DNA of 64,000 nt from Fasciola hepatica (taxonomy: Eukaryota > Platyhelminthes > Trematoda > Plagiorchiida > Fasciolidae), in assembly GCA_948099385.1 (NCBI GenBank), contig CANUEZ040000028.1, forward strand, positions 3,472,001-3,536,000, given 5' to 3'. Below the pieces are notes generated by a model. It searched no databases and was not told the DNA's origin. It saw only the letters and a list, made by a program, of their open reading frames with translations. The translations under genes and the position numbers were made by a program. This document shows positions 10,766 through 22,545 of this stretch, piece by piece (the first letter of the stretch is position 1; the number at the start of each line of letters is the position of its first letter).

Positions 10766-13700
10766 ATGTTCCGGAGTCACTTTTCTTGGGCAGTGGGACA
10801 AATGCTTCGTTTTCCCGTTCCAAAACAGATAACGTCACAATTACACAACAGCGGGTTGTTCGAAAAGGTGAACGACTTTCGAACACATTACCTGCGAGTT
10901 GGACGCGGTGCACACAACTTGCTTCTTATTCCTGGTCCTCTGGGCAGTGCCATAACCGATTATACACCATTTCTGGAGAATCTAAACCAACTACGGTGAG
11001 ATGATTTGCTCATTGAAAATGTATATTGAAGTTCCATTTTGCCGTTAAGTTTCGATATATCATGGTAAAACCGTCAATCAAGGTGTACTGGAAATGGACT
11101 TCAACTATTGGAGGCATACGAAATTATTTCTAGTTTTACGAAATCGAGTGTCAACAAAGTTTCGACTTTAGACAACTAATTAAGATTCAAGGATCGCTCG
11201 GGGGTGAAAGGCAATCCGTTTTAGTCAATCTAACTAACTCTAGTGCGAAGACAATTCTCCATTAGAAACGCCTCGGTTTATTGGTACAAAGCAGATCATT
11301 TATATAAAATGCGCGGTGACCATAAACAAGACGTTGCCTACAAACTTATTGGCTGGATTGTTAATGACGAGTGATTCTTTTGGCAGGCTGGTCTTGTTCC
11401 AACCCGATTCGCTGATTCCGCTAAGACAACTGTTGGTCCATCAATCGGCTTCGCTGGTCACGAGCTTGTCCTCGATTCTGGATAAACGATGGCGTACTGC
11501 CGGCCAGACAACTCATCGATCTGCTCCGCAGAATCCAACTTGACCCTTGATTCTGAACGGGCCAAGGCGTGCTGTCTGACGACCAAACCATGACTTCTTT
11601 GTTCGTGTCTGCTACTGCCTTCGCACAATCGAAACTTGAAACTAGCTTCGTCATTGAAAACAGTTCCTTCTAATCCGAGCCTCTTTCTGCCAATAGGGTT
11701 CAACGGATTTTTGACAGTGGGCGTGAACAGCTCTTTCCTGTAGTTGCTCGGAACAAGTCATACGGCATTATGCACACAGAAACATGCGTCTAATATATTA
11801 GTCGATACGGTTATTCCTTCGTTAATTTGTGTTAAAAGCTGGTAAATGAAGCAAACCATCCTCCGAATGTACAGCTTTTGCACCAATAAGACGTCCCCAG
11901 CTTATCCTGCAGGCGATTACTTCTCTTCTGACTGTTGATTGGTCAAACGCTTCCTATAAATAACGACCCCCGTATCGCCGTTTCGTGCGCTTCTTGGTCA
12001 TTACTGCCTGGGCATTTTGAAACCTTTTGATTGTGGTCGGTTTGCCCAAAATTCGAGATACATTACTGATAATTTGTGATAAAGCGAGCTTGTGTTCTTT
12101 GCCGTTGGACTCGAAGTTTATCTGCGAATCGCTCAATGACGGGACGGCAATCCTGTAAGCTTCTTTTTCAACAGAAATGCCTCGTGCATTGCTGTGATTA
12201 CCTAAACAGATAACTCAGTCTAACTCACTGAGTACCAGTGTGACACGTACACCCAAACCGGCACCCCACGCGTCATAAATTTGCCAAATCAGTGACGATG
12301 ATTACCAACCTCATTCAGCATGAGCCTAAAAATAAGAGACTTTCAATTTTGAGTTAACTGATCACACATGGTACGTGGTGCTCCTCTCTCTCTCTTTCTC
12401 TAGCTTTTAAAAAGTTTGATTTTGAAAATAACTCACCAATAAGGTATAAGAAAGGATTTCCCGTCATCACTTGTCCTCTAGCTATCTTATCTACAACTAT
12501 TCAGAGACCACCACGCCTTCATTCATATGAAGTTTCTTCATTGTAAATGGGGACATGGGAACTGATACTAAGCGCTGACAGCTGAAAAGTTGAACGTATT
12601 CTTTCATTTAACGTCCAGAAAACCCCTATTTTTTGACGTCCATTAACACGTTCATGATCTGCTTCATCTGGAAGTGTTCCTCACCCTATCGGTATACTTG
12701 ACAGTTTTACAGCAGTCGCCTGGGACCCACCAGGTCAAGGATCTAGTGCGATTCCCGAGGAACGAAGTTGGAGGACACCCGGGCATTTGGAACAAGACGC
12801 CACAATCGGTCTCCAGTTGATGCGCCAGTTAAACTTGATTCCATTTTCCATTCTAAGTTGGGCTGAGGGAGTGGTCACAGCACTGCTTATGTTCTCCAGC
12901 TGTTCTCCAGATGGTGAGTGTCAGATATCCCTCAAAATGACTTTTCCCTCAGCGGTTCGTCCCCACACAATAATAGAAATTAAATTTAGAAGCGGCGCTA
13001 AATATATTATATGTTCAATGCATGGCGAATATTTCAGGAATGTCTGGAAGTAAACGAACGAAGTCATAAGAGAGTTGTGTCGAACCAGTACCGTGAAGTG
13101 AATACAGTTCTTGATGCGACTAACAATATCATTCGAGTGTTTTAAATGAGACGGTTAAAAGAGAAAGGAATTCTAACGGTACGGAGTACTCACTGGGACA
13201 ATATAGGATCAGCCGTAGGCTTTATGTGACGCGTCGGGCTGCATCCAAAGGACAGTGTCCAATAGTGGACAGATCGAATACTCAATGAACTGTTGTCAGG
13301 CTACGTAACTTTCTGCATTTTGTTTACATACGAATAGATGATCTCTAACCGATGCTACGTTGGTGGAAGATCAAACCAAATTTTCTGTCTGTTACAAAGG
13401 AAAAGACGCAACCGAAAAGAGACAGTAAACCAGCCGGACGCTTAAGACTGAGAGAACAAGGCTACATAGGAAAAACTAGAATTAAATGGACCAACCATTC
13501 CACATATTTATGGACACAAAGGTTACACTTCAAACCGACCAATTATGGCGATGACGAATTCTCCGTACAAAGCAATAGCACAATGGTTTTTTAGCACATA
13601 TAAAGTATAAGGGGTAAACCTCATGATCAATTGACACTGTAACAGTGGGTTGTGGGGAAAAGTTCGCGTAAAAACCAGTTTACTGATCCTTCTTTGAAAG

Positions 13701-16700
13701 AGAGGGAGAGGTTGTAAATGGTGGGAAGACGGAAAGAAAGGGCTTCCCATAGTTTAACGGTCCCGGGGGAAAAAAGATTGATAGACGGAAGAACGACATC
13801 TAGTGACAGAAACTTTATAAGGACGACTAGCCGTCTGGGTACGTGATGATGGGGAAAAAGATTTAGGAAAAGGAACTACTGAGGCAAGCTCAGAAGAACA
13901 AGGTCCAAAACTATACCGGTAGAACAGGGACAACAAAGCAACTACCCCACAGTGGGCTAGTAACTGCAGACTAGAGGTTAAAGAAGATTCGTCAACCAGT
14001 GGATGGCCCTTCGTTGAACCCGCTCAAGAAGAGAGAGATAGACGAAGCTCCGCCCCACAAGTGATTGCAGCATTCAAGTGCGGGACGGACTTGAGCTTCG
14101 TATAGCAGATGAGCTGGTATGAAGTAGCGCTTAGCGCGAAACAGAAAACCAACTTTGCGCGCAGCACGAGGGGCGAGCTGAGATATGAAAGCGGACCAAC
14201 ACAACAGTTATAGATAAGCCAAGAAGGGAGATAAAATCTGTGAAATGCAGCGCAACCAAATCAAATAATAAATGTTTTCAAAGAAATTGACAGGAGAGGT
14301 TTTGGAAGCATTAAATGCAACGTGATTATGGGACCCGAGAAAGAGATGTGTTCGAAGTCGGAATCTAAAGATGCACTGATTGCACTGTGGTCATGATGGA
14401 TGTTGGTTTTGGAATGGCGGGGAGTGCGGTAAGAAAGGGATGAATGAAGGGTGGCGTCATCAGCGAAGGAATGGGTTGGGTAAGAAATAGTGGGTGGATC
14501 ATTAGTAAATCAAAGAAAGAAGGTAGGCGTCAGTACTGAGCATTGGGGAACGTCAGCATTCACAGGTAATGGCTGGGACGGAATCCCATCAGCTCGAACA
14601 AGGATGGTCCGCTTACTGAGGAAATTCGATATCCACGATACCAGAGCGGTGGCGAACCCGAACGTGGACAATTTCACCAGAAGACCCTCGTGCCAAACTC
14701 GGTCAAACACTTTACGAATGTCCAGCGGGACCATACGTGTTTCTCCGTGGTTGTCGAATGCAGCCGACCAGAAGTGTGAGACCAGAAGCAGCAGACCATC
14801 GGTGGAACGGCGAGGTCGGATTCCATATTGGCGATCGCTTAGTAGTCTTTCGCGTTGGAGAAACACATTCAGCTGGTCCGAGATAACAGTTTTGAATGCT
14901 TTCGAAATAATAGGTGGGATGGAAATTGGATGATATTTGTTCAGGTTAGAAAGACCATCGCGTCTGGGAATAGGAAAAATCACGGCATTTCCAGGACATC
15001 ACAAAAGTAAAAAGTTGAAGAGAGAGACAGAAAAGACTACGTAAGAGAGGGGCCAATTCAGGGGCAAAAATTTTAAAGACGGTGAGGGGTATATCGCCCG
15101 GACAGGATGGTTCACATACATCCAATAGCGCAGCGATTGGTGGATTTTCCTGGTGTGGTGGGGCCTGCATGCTACTTACTGAATAAGTAAGTAGTTCATT
15201 GCACAAAATAAGGATAGGCAGTAATGGAACCACTATGGATGTGATTACGTCACATGGATTGAACGGGAAAAGATGAAGAAAGGCATACAAACCACATGAT
15301 TGCATCCTCCGATTTGATTACGATTGTCTTCAAGTGGGCTGGACCGCTGTTATGTAACTACGCATTGTTACATTTGGTTGACTTCGGTGACGTCTGAACG
15401 AGAGATTTTCAATAAACGATCTGTCTGTCAGGTATCCTTTCTGGATTACAACACTAGTATTAATACCAGGTAGAAAATGGGGGACAAAGAGAATAGAAAG
15501 AACCGGAGGAGTAGGATAAAAGGGCATAGTGGAGTCGGAGGCAAACCGGGAAGCAAAATCCTCAGCTTCCTCGTGTGGTTCGCACACCAGATCACCAGAA
15601 TTACAGATAGAAGGGAAGTTGAAAGGGCGAAAATTGCGACACTGTTTTGGTGAGGGACAAAAACGTTCGGCTACCGGTGGCAGATGAGGGTGAGCGTTCG
15701 GCTTCCCAGTGGACGAAGCGTCCTTTGGCTCTCTGTATGGTTGGTGAGCATCTGTTTCCAACTTGCACGAAGCGGTGGTGAGTCGAGCGTGGGCGAGTAG
15801 CGAAATGTTGCACGCTTCAGGCGTACGGCAAGATCACACGCGTGATTGAACCACTCGGGAGATTCGAGTTTGCCGGGTTTGAAAAAGTGAGGAATAAAAA
15901 GTTGCATACCTTGAAGGACAATGTCAGTGAAGTAAGAAACGGAGCACATTTCCATTAGGAACTCATCCGAAAATTTACGTTTTGCGAATCCTCTTTTTAG
16001 GCTAGACTCTCCATCCTTTTTGGCGATGGCCCAGCAGACCTAAATGTAAATTCGAAGATGGTACAGAAGAAGTTTCAAGTCGTCACCCCTTCCTTTCACA
16101 CTGAACAATTTTTCTGCGGTCTTCATCACCAATTTTTTCCGCTTTCAATGTGACTCGTTATTTACTTGTTCGCTCAGATCGATCATCTCAATTTCCTTCG
16201 CTGGGAATTCTGCAGATGTTAAAACACTCATTCAGCTGGCGACTTGAAAAGTGATGGAGATTAAATCTGCTTCGAGAACGCAGTTGTTTACGTCACTCGC
16301 GCAAGGTCACCAAACCCTATAATGTGATTGAGCTTTCACGGTATGAATGTATCGGAATGGTTTGGTTACTGTACTCTGGGTAGTGGTCGCTTGATAACCG
16401 ATTGTTGTTGCTAGACAATCGCCAGAGACTGATACGTGTAGCACCTCTGAGTTGGTAGACTGTCGTGCCTTTGGGATATTCTCTATCTCTTAGGTCTCTA
16501 CCAGGTACCTAGCTCTCACTTTTGGCTCCATGAATCAGTGACCACACCTCGGCAAGTTGCTCGACAGACGGGATAAACCGATAAACCAGGTTGAAGGTAA
16601 CTGAGGTCCAAAGCCCTAGTGAGAAGGTGTTCGGCATACGAAGGCAGTCAACCCTAAATGGATGGACGAGATTTACTGTGTACTCCAACGGCTATGGAGG

Positions 16701-19700
16701 AAGTGTGTCGAACTAACCGGGCTGCACGGCCCCCGAGGTTGGATTCCGTTCGATCGAATAGCGAGCGAGCTGCTACGGAGTCAGTGGAAACCGTACAGCA
16801 GCACGCTATTGCCTTGCAGCCCGCACTTGGTTGTGCAAAGACTGTAGGTGCGCTTTCGAAAAAAGTTCAGAGATGCTGGAGTCGTCCCTTAAACCAAGTA
16901 CCTATTAAATTTCATGATGACGCCATCTGCACGCTCTGTTACGAGGACCTCTCTGCCAACTGGCCAGCATTGGCATTCGCAATCAGTGACATTCATGAAG
17001 CCGGCTTATCCTCTCCAGGGGTCCACCTGCAGTAAAATAAAGTAAGTTCTGAACAACAGGAAAATTTGTGGATGTGTACCACTCAGAATATTTTGAGCAA
17101 TCCGAAAACCTATATGAGAAGTGTTTTGACCTCTATGGTCTTGTGGCCTAGTTGATGGAGTAACAGTAAGTGGTACTGAAGAGTAACTTATTGTTTCAAA
17201 TCTCGCAGTCGTTGTGAGTTTTGCAGTTAAATTACTTAAAAATCTGTCACTTTGTAAAATTGAGTGCTAGTTCGTTAATTAGTAAAATACCTTTTTAGGT
17301 GCCATGCAGACGCTTCCCATCTAGCAAACTCTTTATAAATGTTATCGTCTCATTGCAGCAATTAAGTTGTTCTTCGAATGCTTTATGACAAAACTCATCG
17401 CGATGACTTGTGAATGGATAGAGAAAAAAAACTGGAGCAGAGTATTGTTAAATGTGGGGCGGCAATGCAGAGCTGAAAATGATCAGTTTATTTTCGTGCG
17501 AAGCTCGTATAAATCGCATTTTTTTTAGCTATTATCAACTGTGACAGTGACTGAATCTGTGGACTGAGTACTCAGTCAGTGCAGTTGATTTGTCATTCTA
17601 AATACATATCGGCAGCTGTAATAAGCTGATGACCACAATCTATGGTTACTGGCTAAGCAACTCTCCGAAGGCGACAACTTGGTATGATGCATGGACAGAT
17701 GGGGCAAAGAGGTGATTAGGGATAGAAGATAAAGGTTGAACAAAAGAGAGGGAACTTTGAGCAGCAGCCCACTTATCACTACCCACCCCGCTCGATGCAA
17801 TGGGCAGCGCGGTCCTGATTATCCTGCGCGACGACCGATGTAGTATGGAATTCCTTTTATTCGTGCAGTTCATGGGAGATGTCAAACGGGTACTGCTAGG
17901 GTGTCCAGCCACAAAGCAGGAGAACGATTAGTGTTCTCCTCCCAAGCCTTTAGTTATAACAAGGACCTATCCGCAAGGCAGCGGGATGGCTTAGTGGAAG
18001 CCCATTTGCTTGGATCAATTATTCTTCCACTGATTTTGCCGATTAAGTTGCTAGCTCGAATCGACCCACAACCTGTACAAGCTCAGTGTACCACGTAGTT
18101 TCAGAAGCATGTTAGCAGTCCTGTGTTTTTACAGAGATGAGACCAATTACAACATACGGCGCTCGCGGACACGAAGGCGATCAACGAAGGACAAATCGTG
18201 CACAGGACTTTGTCATCAAGGGTGCGAATTTCAATGGTGTTGCTTGCCGTTCAGCGACTGGTATACTGTAATACGAATACCACTCCAATATGAACACTGA
18301 CGTTTTCAACACCCTTTCTTAAGTAGTAGGCGAACAACCAAACACTGATACCGTAGTTCTGCTAGACATTGATCCAGCTCCCCGATGGGCGGGGTGAAGA
18401 AATGTTGGCAACCGTACATGATGTTTGCCATCTTTCTCCTTGGAGTCCATTTCATAATCCGATCGAAGAAATATACAGTGTTTTGGAGGATCTGGCAACT
18501 CATTTCTACAAGAAAACGGGGCCCTGATGCGCATCGTTTTGGAAGGTCAAACTACCAAAGATCGTAGGTTCGGGATGTTGGTGCAGTTATGCAAACAAGC
18601 AAAGGATCGGATTTCGCCCGCCTCATGTGCTGCATTTGACAGACAGTTTCACTTTTCTCGAGCCTTCCGAAATTATTCTGAGTTGTGAACCTGAGTTTCT
18701 TTGACATTTTTTTTAATTAAATCGCCTGAAGATTTTCTTTTCTAGTCCCTGCGTATCCCACTTAGTGACTCACAAGGCCACCAAGTCCCGTAGCAGTGAG
18801 CGAAAACCAAAACGTGAAGTGAGTTTACGTGGTACGGGTGTCAAAGGCTTTGTTATTGTACGTGACTGCTAAATAACCGATAGTGGCTACTTAACGATCA
18901 CGAGGTCAAAAAACAACAGGAAAACCTGCGGAATGATACCGGCAATCGTCCCACGAAATCAAACAGCTCCTTATTCGCACGGATTTGACTAAAAAATGAT
19001 TCTTAGGAGAATTTCCAAATGGCTTAACAATCCAAAATGGAACTATTGAAAGATGTTTTCTGTGTATCACTGCTAAGTCTAAATCTATTGGCAACGTGCA
19101 GTTTAGATGACGACAAAGAATGCTGCTGAAAAAAATGTGTTTGTCATTTAGATAAATCATGCTGTACATTGATAATTCGCTTCGTACCAACAAATAATGA
19201 AGTACGATGTCCATCAGTAATGAGAAAGAAACAGAAAAAGCTTGTAATTGTTGCAAACAGTTAATCCACGACTCGTGAGGTTTTGGAAACTGATTTATTC
19301 TATACCTCATTTTCTTCAGAAATCCGTAAACTGGTAATGTGGGCTAACGAGGGAGCAGTCCCTTGCCCAGTACCTCTGTCTATTCGTGTTACCGGTTCTG
19401 ATGCTCTGGAACCGTACAGAAAACTTTCAAAATGGCCTATTGCAGCCAGAGCACCACTGGAAGCAATTTACGGCCCAAATCAACTGAAAAGTCGATGGTT
19501 TGACTACCTGGAGGCGAAAAGAAGAGGCATCATCTACAAGAACATCAGTGCAGCAGACTTGGAATCCAAGTTGCGCATACAACTAGATAACCAACCTGAA
19601 CAGACGAGACTTTTACTCATGAGAGCACCTGGAATGGAAAATACAGAAGACTGGCTCACTTACGCACTGAGTAGACTGGAACAGACAAGAATTCTCAACT

Positions 19701-19846
19701 GGATGGATCAAAAAAATATTCAACTGGAAGAATATGATTATTGCTGGGGGCCGCACAGATCAAACCCACAAGAGTTCCAAACATTTGTAGAGGCGTTTCT
19801 TTGTTTTGACGACGAACACGCACACCACATACAATGGTACGCCTGA
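10766..19846 (+). CDS. BPHL: BPHL-like alpha/beta-hydrolase lacking the catalytic serine (3 coding exons)
   Basis: The exons are 10,766-10,995, 12,705-12,913 and 19,320-19,846. The joins are GT-AG with matching phases, giving 321 residues (human BPHL, a valacyclovir-hydrolase-type serine esterase, has 291). Exon 1 has a basic N-terminus without acidic residues up to residue 32, possibly a mitochondrial presequence, then the oxyanion segment LLLIPGPLGS (residues 52-61). Exon 2 has AWDPPGQG and the nucleophile elbow. Exon 3 has RKLVMW and PLEAIYG, both close to family sequence. The family elbow G-W-S-D-G reads S-W-A-E-G here: Ala130 (codon 12,862-12,864) replaces the serine. The usual acid (GEKDP) is not recognisable. 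A histidine, His292, lies near the expected place. The open frame is intact over 9 kb, so I infer an expressed pseudoenzyme and not a decayed gene. The methionine at 10,766 is the first in frame. Confidence 0.85.
13520..15960 (-). mobile_element. CR1/Jockey-like LINE, degenerate, antisense in intron 2
   Basis: Going 5' to 3' on the minus strand there are endonuclease-linker remnants at 15,955-15,330. RT fingers follow (YHPISIPPIISKAFK) with LDIRKVFDRVWHEG in the frame 14,983-14,510. The C-terminal RKVGFLFRAKRYF segment is at 14,204-13,992, and the tail lies towards 13,520. At least five frame changes or stops separate these parts. The active-site box is lost with the sequence between 14,510 and about 14,200. 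It is the same family as the fragment at 7,691-8,935. It is non-functional and lies opposite to the host gene, so it should be removed with the intron. Confidence 0.7.
16550..17045 (+). repeat. Possible dispersed repeat of unknown class
   Basis: An open frame covers 16,658-17,035 but has no domain I know. Its last 60 nt (…gacattcatgaagccgg…) resemble 33,225-33,290 (…gacatccacgaagccgg…), so I treat it as part of an unnamed interspersed repeat and not a gene. Confidence 0.3.
17686..18072 (-). mobile_element. RTE-like 5'-end-only fragment (copy 3)
   Basis: It is clearly similar to 26,660-27,042, the 5' untranslated end of RTE-like copy 2. Shared features include the 26-residue frame start MHRAGWVVISGLLL and the block ggcttagtggaagccc. 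It stops before the endonuclease. LINE insertions usually lose their 5' end, so a piece retaining only the 5' end is unusual. It may be recombination debris or a non-autonomous relative. Confidence 0.7.
18073..19319. other. Intronic sequence without recognisable features
   Basis: Short frames occur on both strands, none with family motifs. It ends at the acceptor of BPHL-like exon 3. Confidence 0.4.
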
Positions 19847-20672
19847 CTGCCGTCAAACGTTTTCGTTTACTGAATACAAACACAAGAAGAATTTCACGGT
19901 GAAAATTATCCTCGGATTTCTGTTCCGTTATCCCATCCAAATGAATTCACCTGCCTGACCCATATTCACCTGAAAGGAAAATTTGGATTAATTCGAAGTC
20001 CTTTTCAGTAGCAGTCTGCTTACGGAACACCCACAGATATTGTACCAGACAGATGGGAACATTTTGGTAAAAATGTATTGCTTCCACTCAGAGCTTTATA
20101 AGTAGCCAGAATTAGTGATTAGAAAAACAACAGAATGGTGATAATTCAATGGTGTTACCTACCGAGACTGCCAAGTTTGAAGTACTAGGCTCTAACCAAC
20201 CACTGCCGGTTGACTTTACTGGTAAACAGCACTCTGCCTGATCTACTGTGAACTTAAGTGGTTCCATGTGACAAACTCTGGAACAAGTACTGTTTGACGG
20301 TGTGGCGGGTCCCTGGTTCTTTTCAATGACTAATGGGTGTGCTCCAACCACCGCATGTATGCATAAGTATGGAATAAAAACAAGCAATATTTAAGTATGC
20401 CGGAAAAATCATCGAACGATTCTGACCGGAGTTTCGCCGTGGTATGCCGGTCTCGATGCTTGAAATCGACGCTTGTGGGGAAGATAAGAAGTTCGATACT
20501 CAGGAAATGAGGACACTGCGTCACTAGTTCAGCTACGAGTCTGTAAAGTCTATTCTAACCGTGCCACATGAATGGACAGCCACTTAGAACGGTGCCAGGT
20601 GTTTCGATGTCATAAGCCACCGACAGCAAATATACACGTATATTTACAGGGGTAAACACATACAGCTTGGTC
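19847..20672. other. Intergenic region between convergent BPHL-like and UXT genes
   Basis: It should contain the 3' UTRs and poly(A) sites of both genes. I see no clear canonical AATAAA for either at a usual distance and no other coding sequence. Confidence 0.45.
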
Positions 20673-21242
20673 TCAAAAATCACGGTGTGCTTTCGGTTCG
20701 GCCCTGGGTATGTTTTGTAGTTCGCGTAAACCCTGAGAAGAGAATAAGTTGATGAAAAAAGCAAAGTCACCTCTAACAATAATTTAATGCGTGCTTTTAT
20801 GGAATTGGCTTTTTGTTTATAAACCATTGCACGTTCGTTTAGGAACGCAATGCGCGATTCGATAATCCTCACTGCTTCTTTCCGCTCACATTCTAGGTGA
20901 AAACCCAAACCCACGTCGACGTAAATTCGCTCCAGAGAAGGTCTACTCGGTGGACGTGAAAATCAATCATTACTTACATGACTGCTTTGGCGTAAATGTT
21001 ACAACCTAGATCAACCATAGTTTTCATGTTCTCGTGGGTCATATTAGAACAGTCCAGTTTTTCCAGCAGATTCCGCAACTGAAGGTACTCCGAGATTTCA
21101 GCATAGTACTGATCCCCTTCATCTAGTGTCTTCCTATAAAAATAAATAACTCACTGAAAAGAAATTACTTCAGATCTCTTCGCAGAGTTTCATTGATGTG
21201 AGCCTCAATCTTCTGGATGCGCCCGGATAAATCGTGAGACAT
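20673..21242 (-). CDS. UXT: UXT homologue, alpha-class prefoldin-like protein (4 exons)
   Basis: The minus-strand exons are 21,242-21,169, 21,133-20,978, 20,942-20,771 and 20,732-20,673. They are joined by introns of 35, 35 and 38 nt, all GT-AG, giving 153 residues against 157 in human UXT. The N-terminal helix contains LRRDLKKTLD and EYLQLRNLLEKL (residues 20-51). The beta-hairpin core contains MVDLGCNIYAKAVIP (64-78) and RIYVDVGLGFHLE (82-94). The C-terminal helix contains SIKARIKLLLEGLRELQ across the last intron. These match family sequence in order and spacing. UXT is a small nuclear and cytoplasmic prefoldin-like subunit associated with URI/R2TP-type assemblies and transcription factors; that role is family knowledge. 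The ATG at 21,242 gives the expected N-terminal length. The gene is convergent with the BPHL-like gene. Confidence 0.93.
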
Positions 21243-21261
21243 TGAAACGGCTCGATTCAGA

Positions 21262-21295
21262 CTGCAGACAAAATATAGAAGAGAAATAGATTAAT
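21262..21295 (-). promoter_or_regulatory. Pyrimidine tract and AG acceptor 19 nt before the UXT start codon
   Basis: On the minus strand a T/C-rich stretch ends in ctgcag at 21,262-21,267, 19 nt upstream of the ATG. No coding exon is visible upstream. As for the BPHL-like gene, this could be a 5'-UTR intron acceptor or a spliced-leader acceptor. Confidence 0.4.
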
Positions 21296-22018
21296 CATGA
21301 TCTAATCGAAATTAAAATACGTTTTAGCAATACATCCCAGAGACACCGAACAAAGTGGACAAAAAATGCGTATGCGCCCTGAAGAGGTCGAATCCCGCAA
21401 CTAACTACTCAACACTCTGTTAGTAGGTAAAATAAAGCAAATACAACAAGAAAAATATTAAAGTCAGTTACAAAAGTGTACGCGAAAATTGGATGATAGG
21501 GAAGCAAATTAGCTGACTTGACCGGTATTCGGTATCCAACAATGGCTCTGGGCTCTACACTAAACTTAAACGAAGAGTTCATAGGTGGTATACTCCTTCT
21601 AAGCATACGGGGTACTAATAAAGATGAAGTGTGATAAGGTCAGTGGCCCAGACGGGTTTTCGCCAAGGGTGCAAACTGGATTTGCTTCCATTTCATCCTT
21701 AGCGTTACCATGTTCAAACAGTCAACTTTAGTTCTGTTAAAATACTCTGGATTATGTTAGAGTGGCATCTATAGTGCGAGCGCATGTTCACTACCTGGAA
21801 GATATATGGTGTAATCTAATAATTTAGACTTGTGTGTTCAAAGATTTTTGTTGCATCAAACGTTCTCTGAGATAAGAAAAGCTGGTCAGGTCAACCTGAT
21901 TATCGTCACCTGAGTGTCCCATCTAATTTCAATGTGTCACACACCATTTTGGTTTTTTTTATTCTATAGGATACATAAAACCGCTAGTATGTGGTCGGGA
22001 CTGTAGTGAAGTATCCAA
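21296..22018. other. No recognisable gene
   Basis: This is the upstream side of UXT. It is AT-rich with no motif-bearing frame. The stretch near 21,800-21,850 resembles 6,988-7,040. A pyrimidine tract and AG at about 21,955-21,970 precede the uncertain frame at 22,019. Confidence 0.4.
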
Positions 22019-22253
22019 ATGTGTGACGAGGAAAAAAATCCCGAATATATGAGTGTAGATAGTAGCCCACCATCTACCGGTGGTCATTTGGCCGACCCCT
22101 ATACCAATCGCGAACAGTTAACACGTGGTCGGAGTCACAAAGTCTTAATTACTTTCACTGACAGAAGTTCCCCAGGGTATCATTCTATCACTGTTTCTCA
22201 GAGGGTGTTCGATGAAACAGAAGTCTTGGAACACACAAGTCTAAATTATCAGA
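22019..22253 (+). CDS. Possible short exon or orphan frame of unknown function
   Basis: An ATG-initiated frame rich in acidic and polar residues at its start (MCDEEKNPEYMSVDSS) follows a strong acceptor-like T-rich tract and tag at about 21,970. It lies upstream of UXT in divergent orientation. After 22,253 the frame reads antisense into a LINE fragment, so its real end, if it is an exon, must be earlier. I recognise no domain. It may be chance. Confidence 0.2.
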
Positions 22254-22400
22254 TTACACGATATATGGGTGCATGGTGGGGTGGAGTGATATCGGGGTAC
22301 AGTTAAAAGCAGTATAAAAGTGGGAGCTGAAAGCCTTTGCCACTCGAGTGGGAGATGTGACTGGGGCACTGTGAACTAGAATGAGAAGAATCAAAGACCT
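22254..22400 (-). mobile_element. CR1-like LINE scrap (endonuclease-RT linker)
   Basis: The minus-strand translation SAPVTSPTRVAKAFSSHFYT followed by PISLHPTMHP matches, residue for residue in many places, the linker of the CR1 element at 49,261-50,013 (VPITSLSQVAEALSSDFRT … PISSHPTMHP). It is a small isolated fragment of that family. Confidence 0.6.
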
Positions 22401-22545
22401 AAGAATAGACTTTATCCAACAAACAATCGAGGTACGCAATCTGAAAGGTAAAAACAGAGGAAGTGTTAGGATGACAAACCAATCAGATAACTATAAAACA
22501 TTTTCCCCAGCTATTTAATTATAAACTGTAACAGTTTGAAGACAG

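Larger units (their letters stand above)
12914..19319 (+). other. Large intron 2 (6,406 nt) of the BPHL-like gene
   Basis: The donor G|GTGAGT follows exon 2. The acceptor is the pyrimidine-rich ttttcttcag before 19,320. The split codon (phase 1) gives Glu and restores family sequence on both sides. The intron contains an antisense Jockey-like LINE (13,520-15,960), an unnamed repeat (about 16,550-17,045) and an RTE 5'-end fragment (17,686-18,072). The rest shows nothing recognisable. Confidence 0.8.

Noticed and set aside
12787..13053. 88-residue frame as a separate small gene
   Set aside because: Its first part is BPHL-like exon 2 (its 'ATG' is TTG of a Leu codon) and the rest reads past the GTGAGT donor into the intron.
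19283..19319. ATG at 19,283 as the start of an independent gene ending at 19,846
   Set aside because: A consensus acceptor at 19,318-19,319 and an in-phase match to the BPHL C-terminal half show it is exon 3; the 37 nt before it are intronic.
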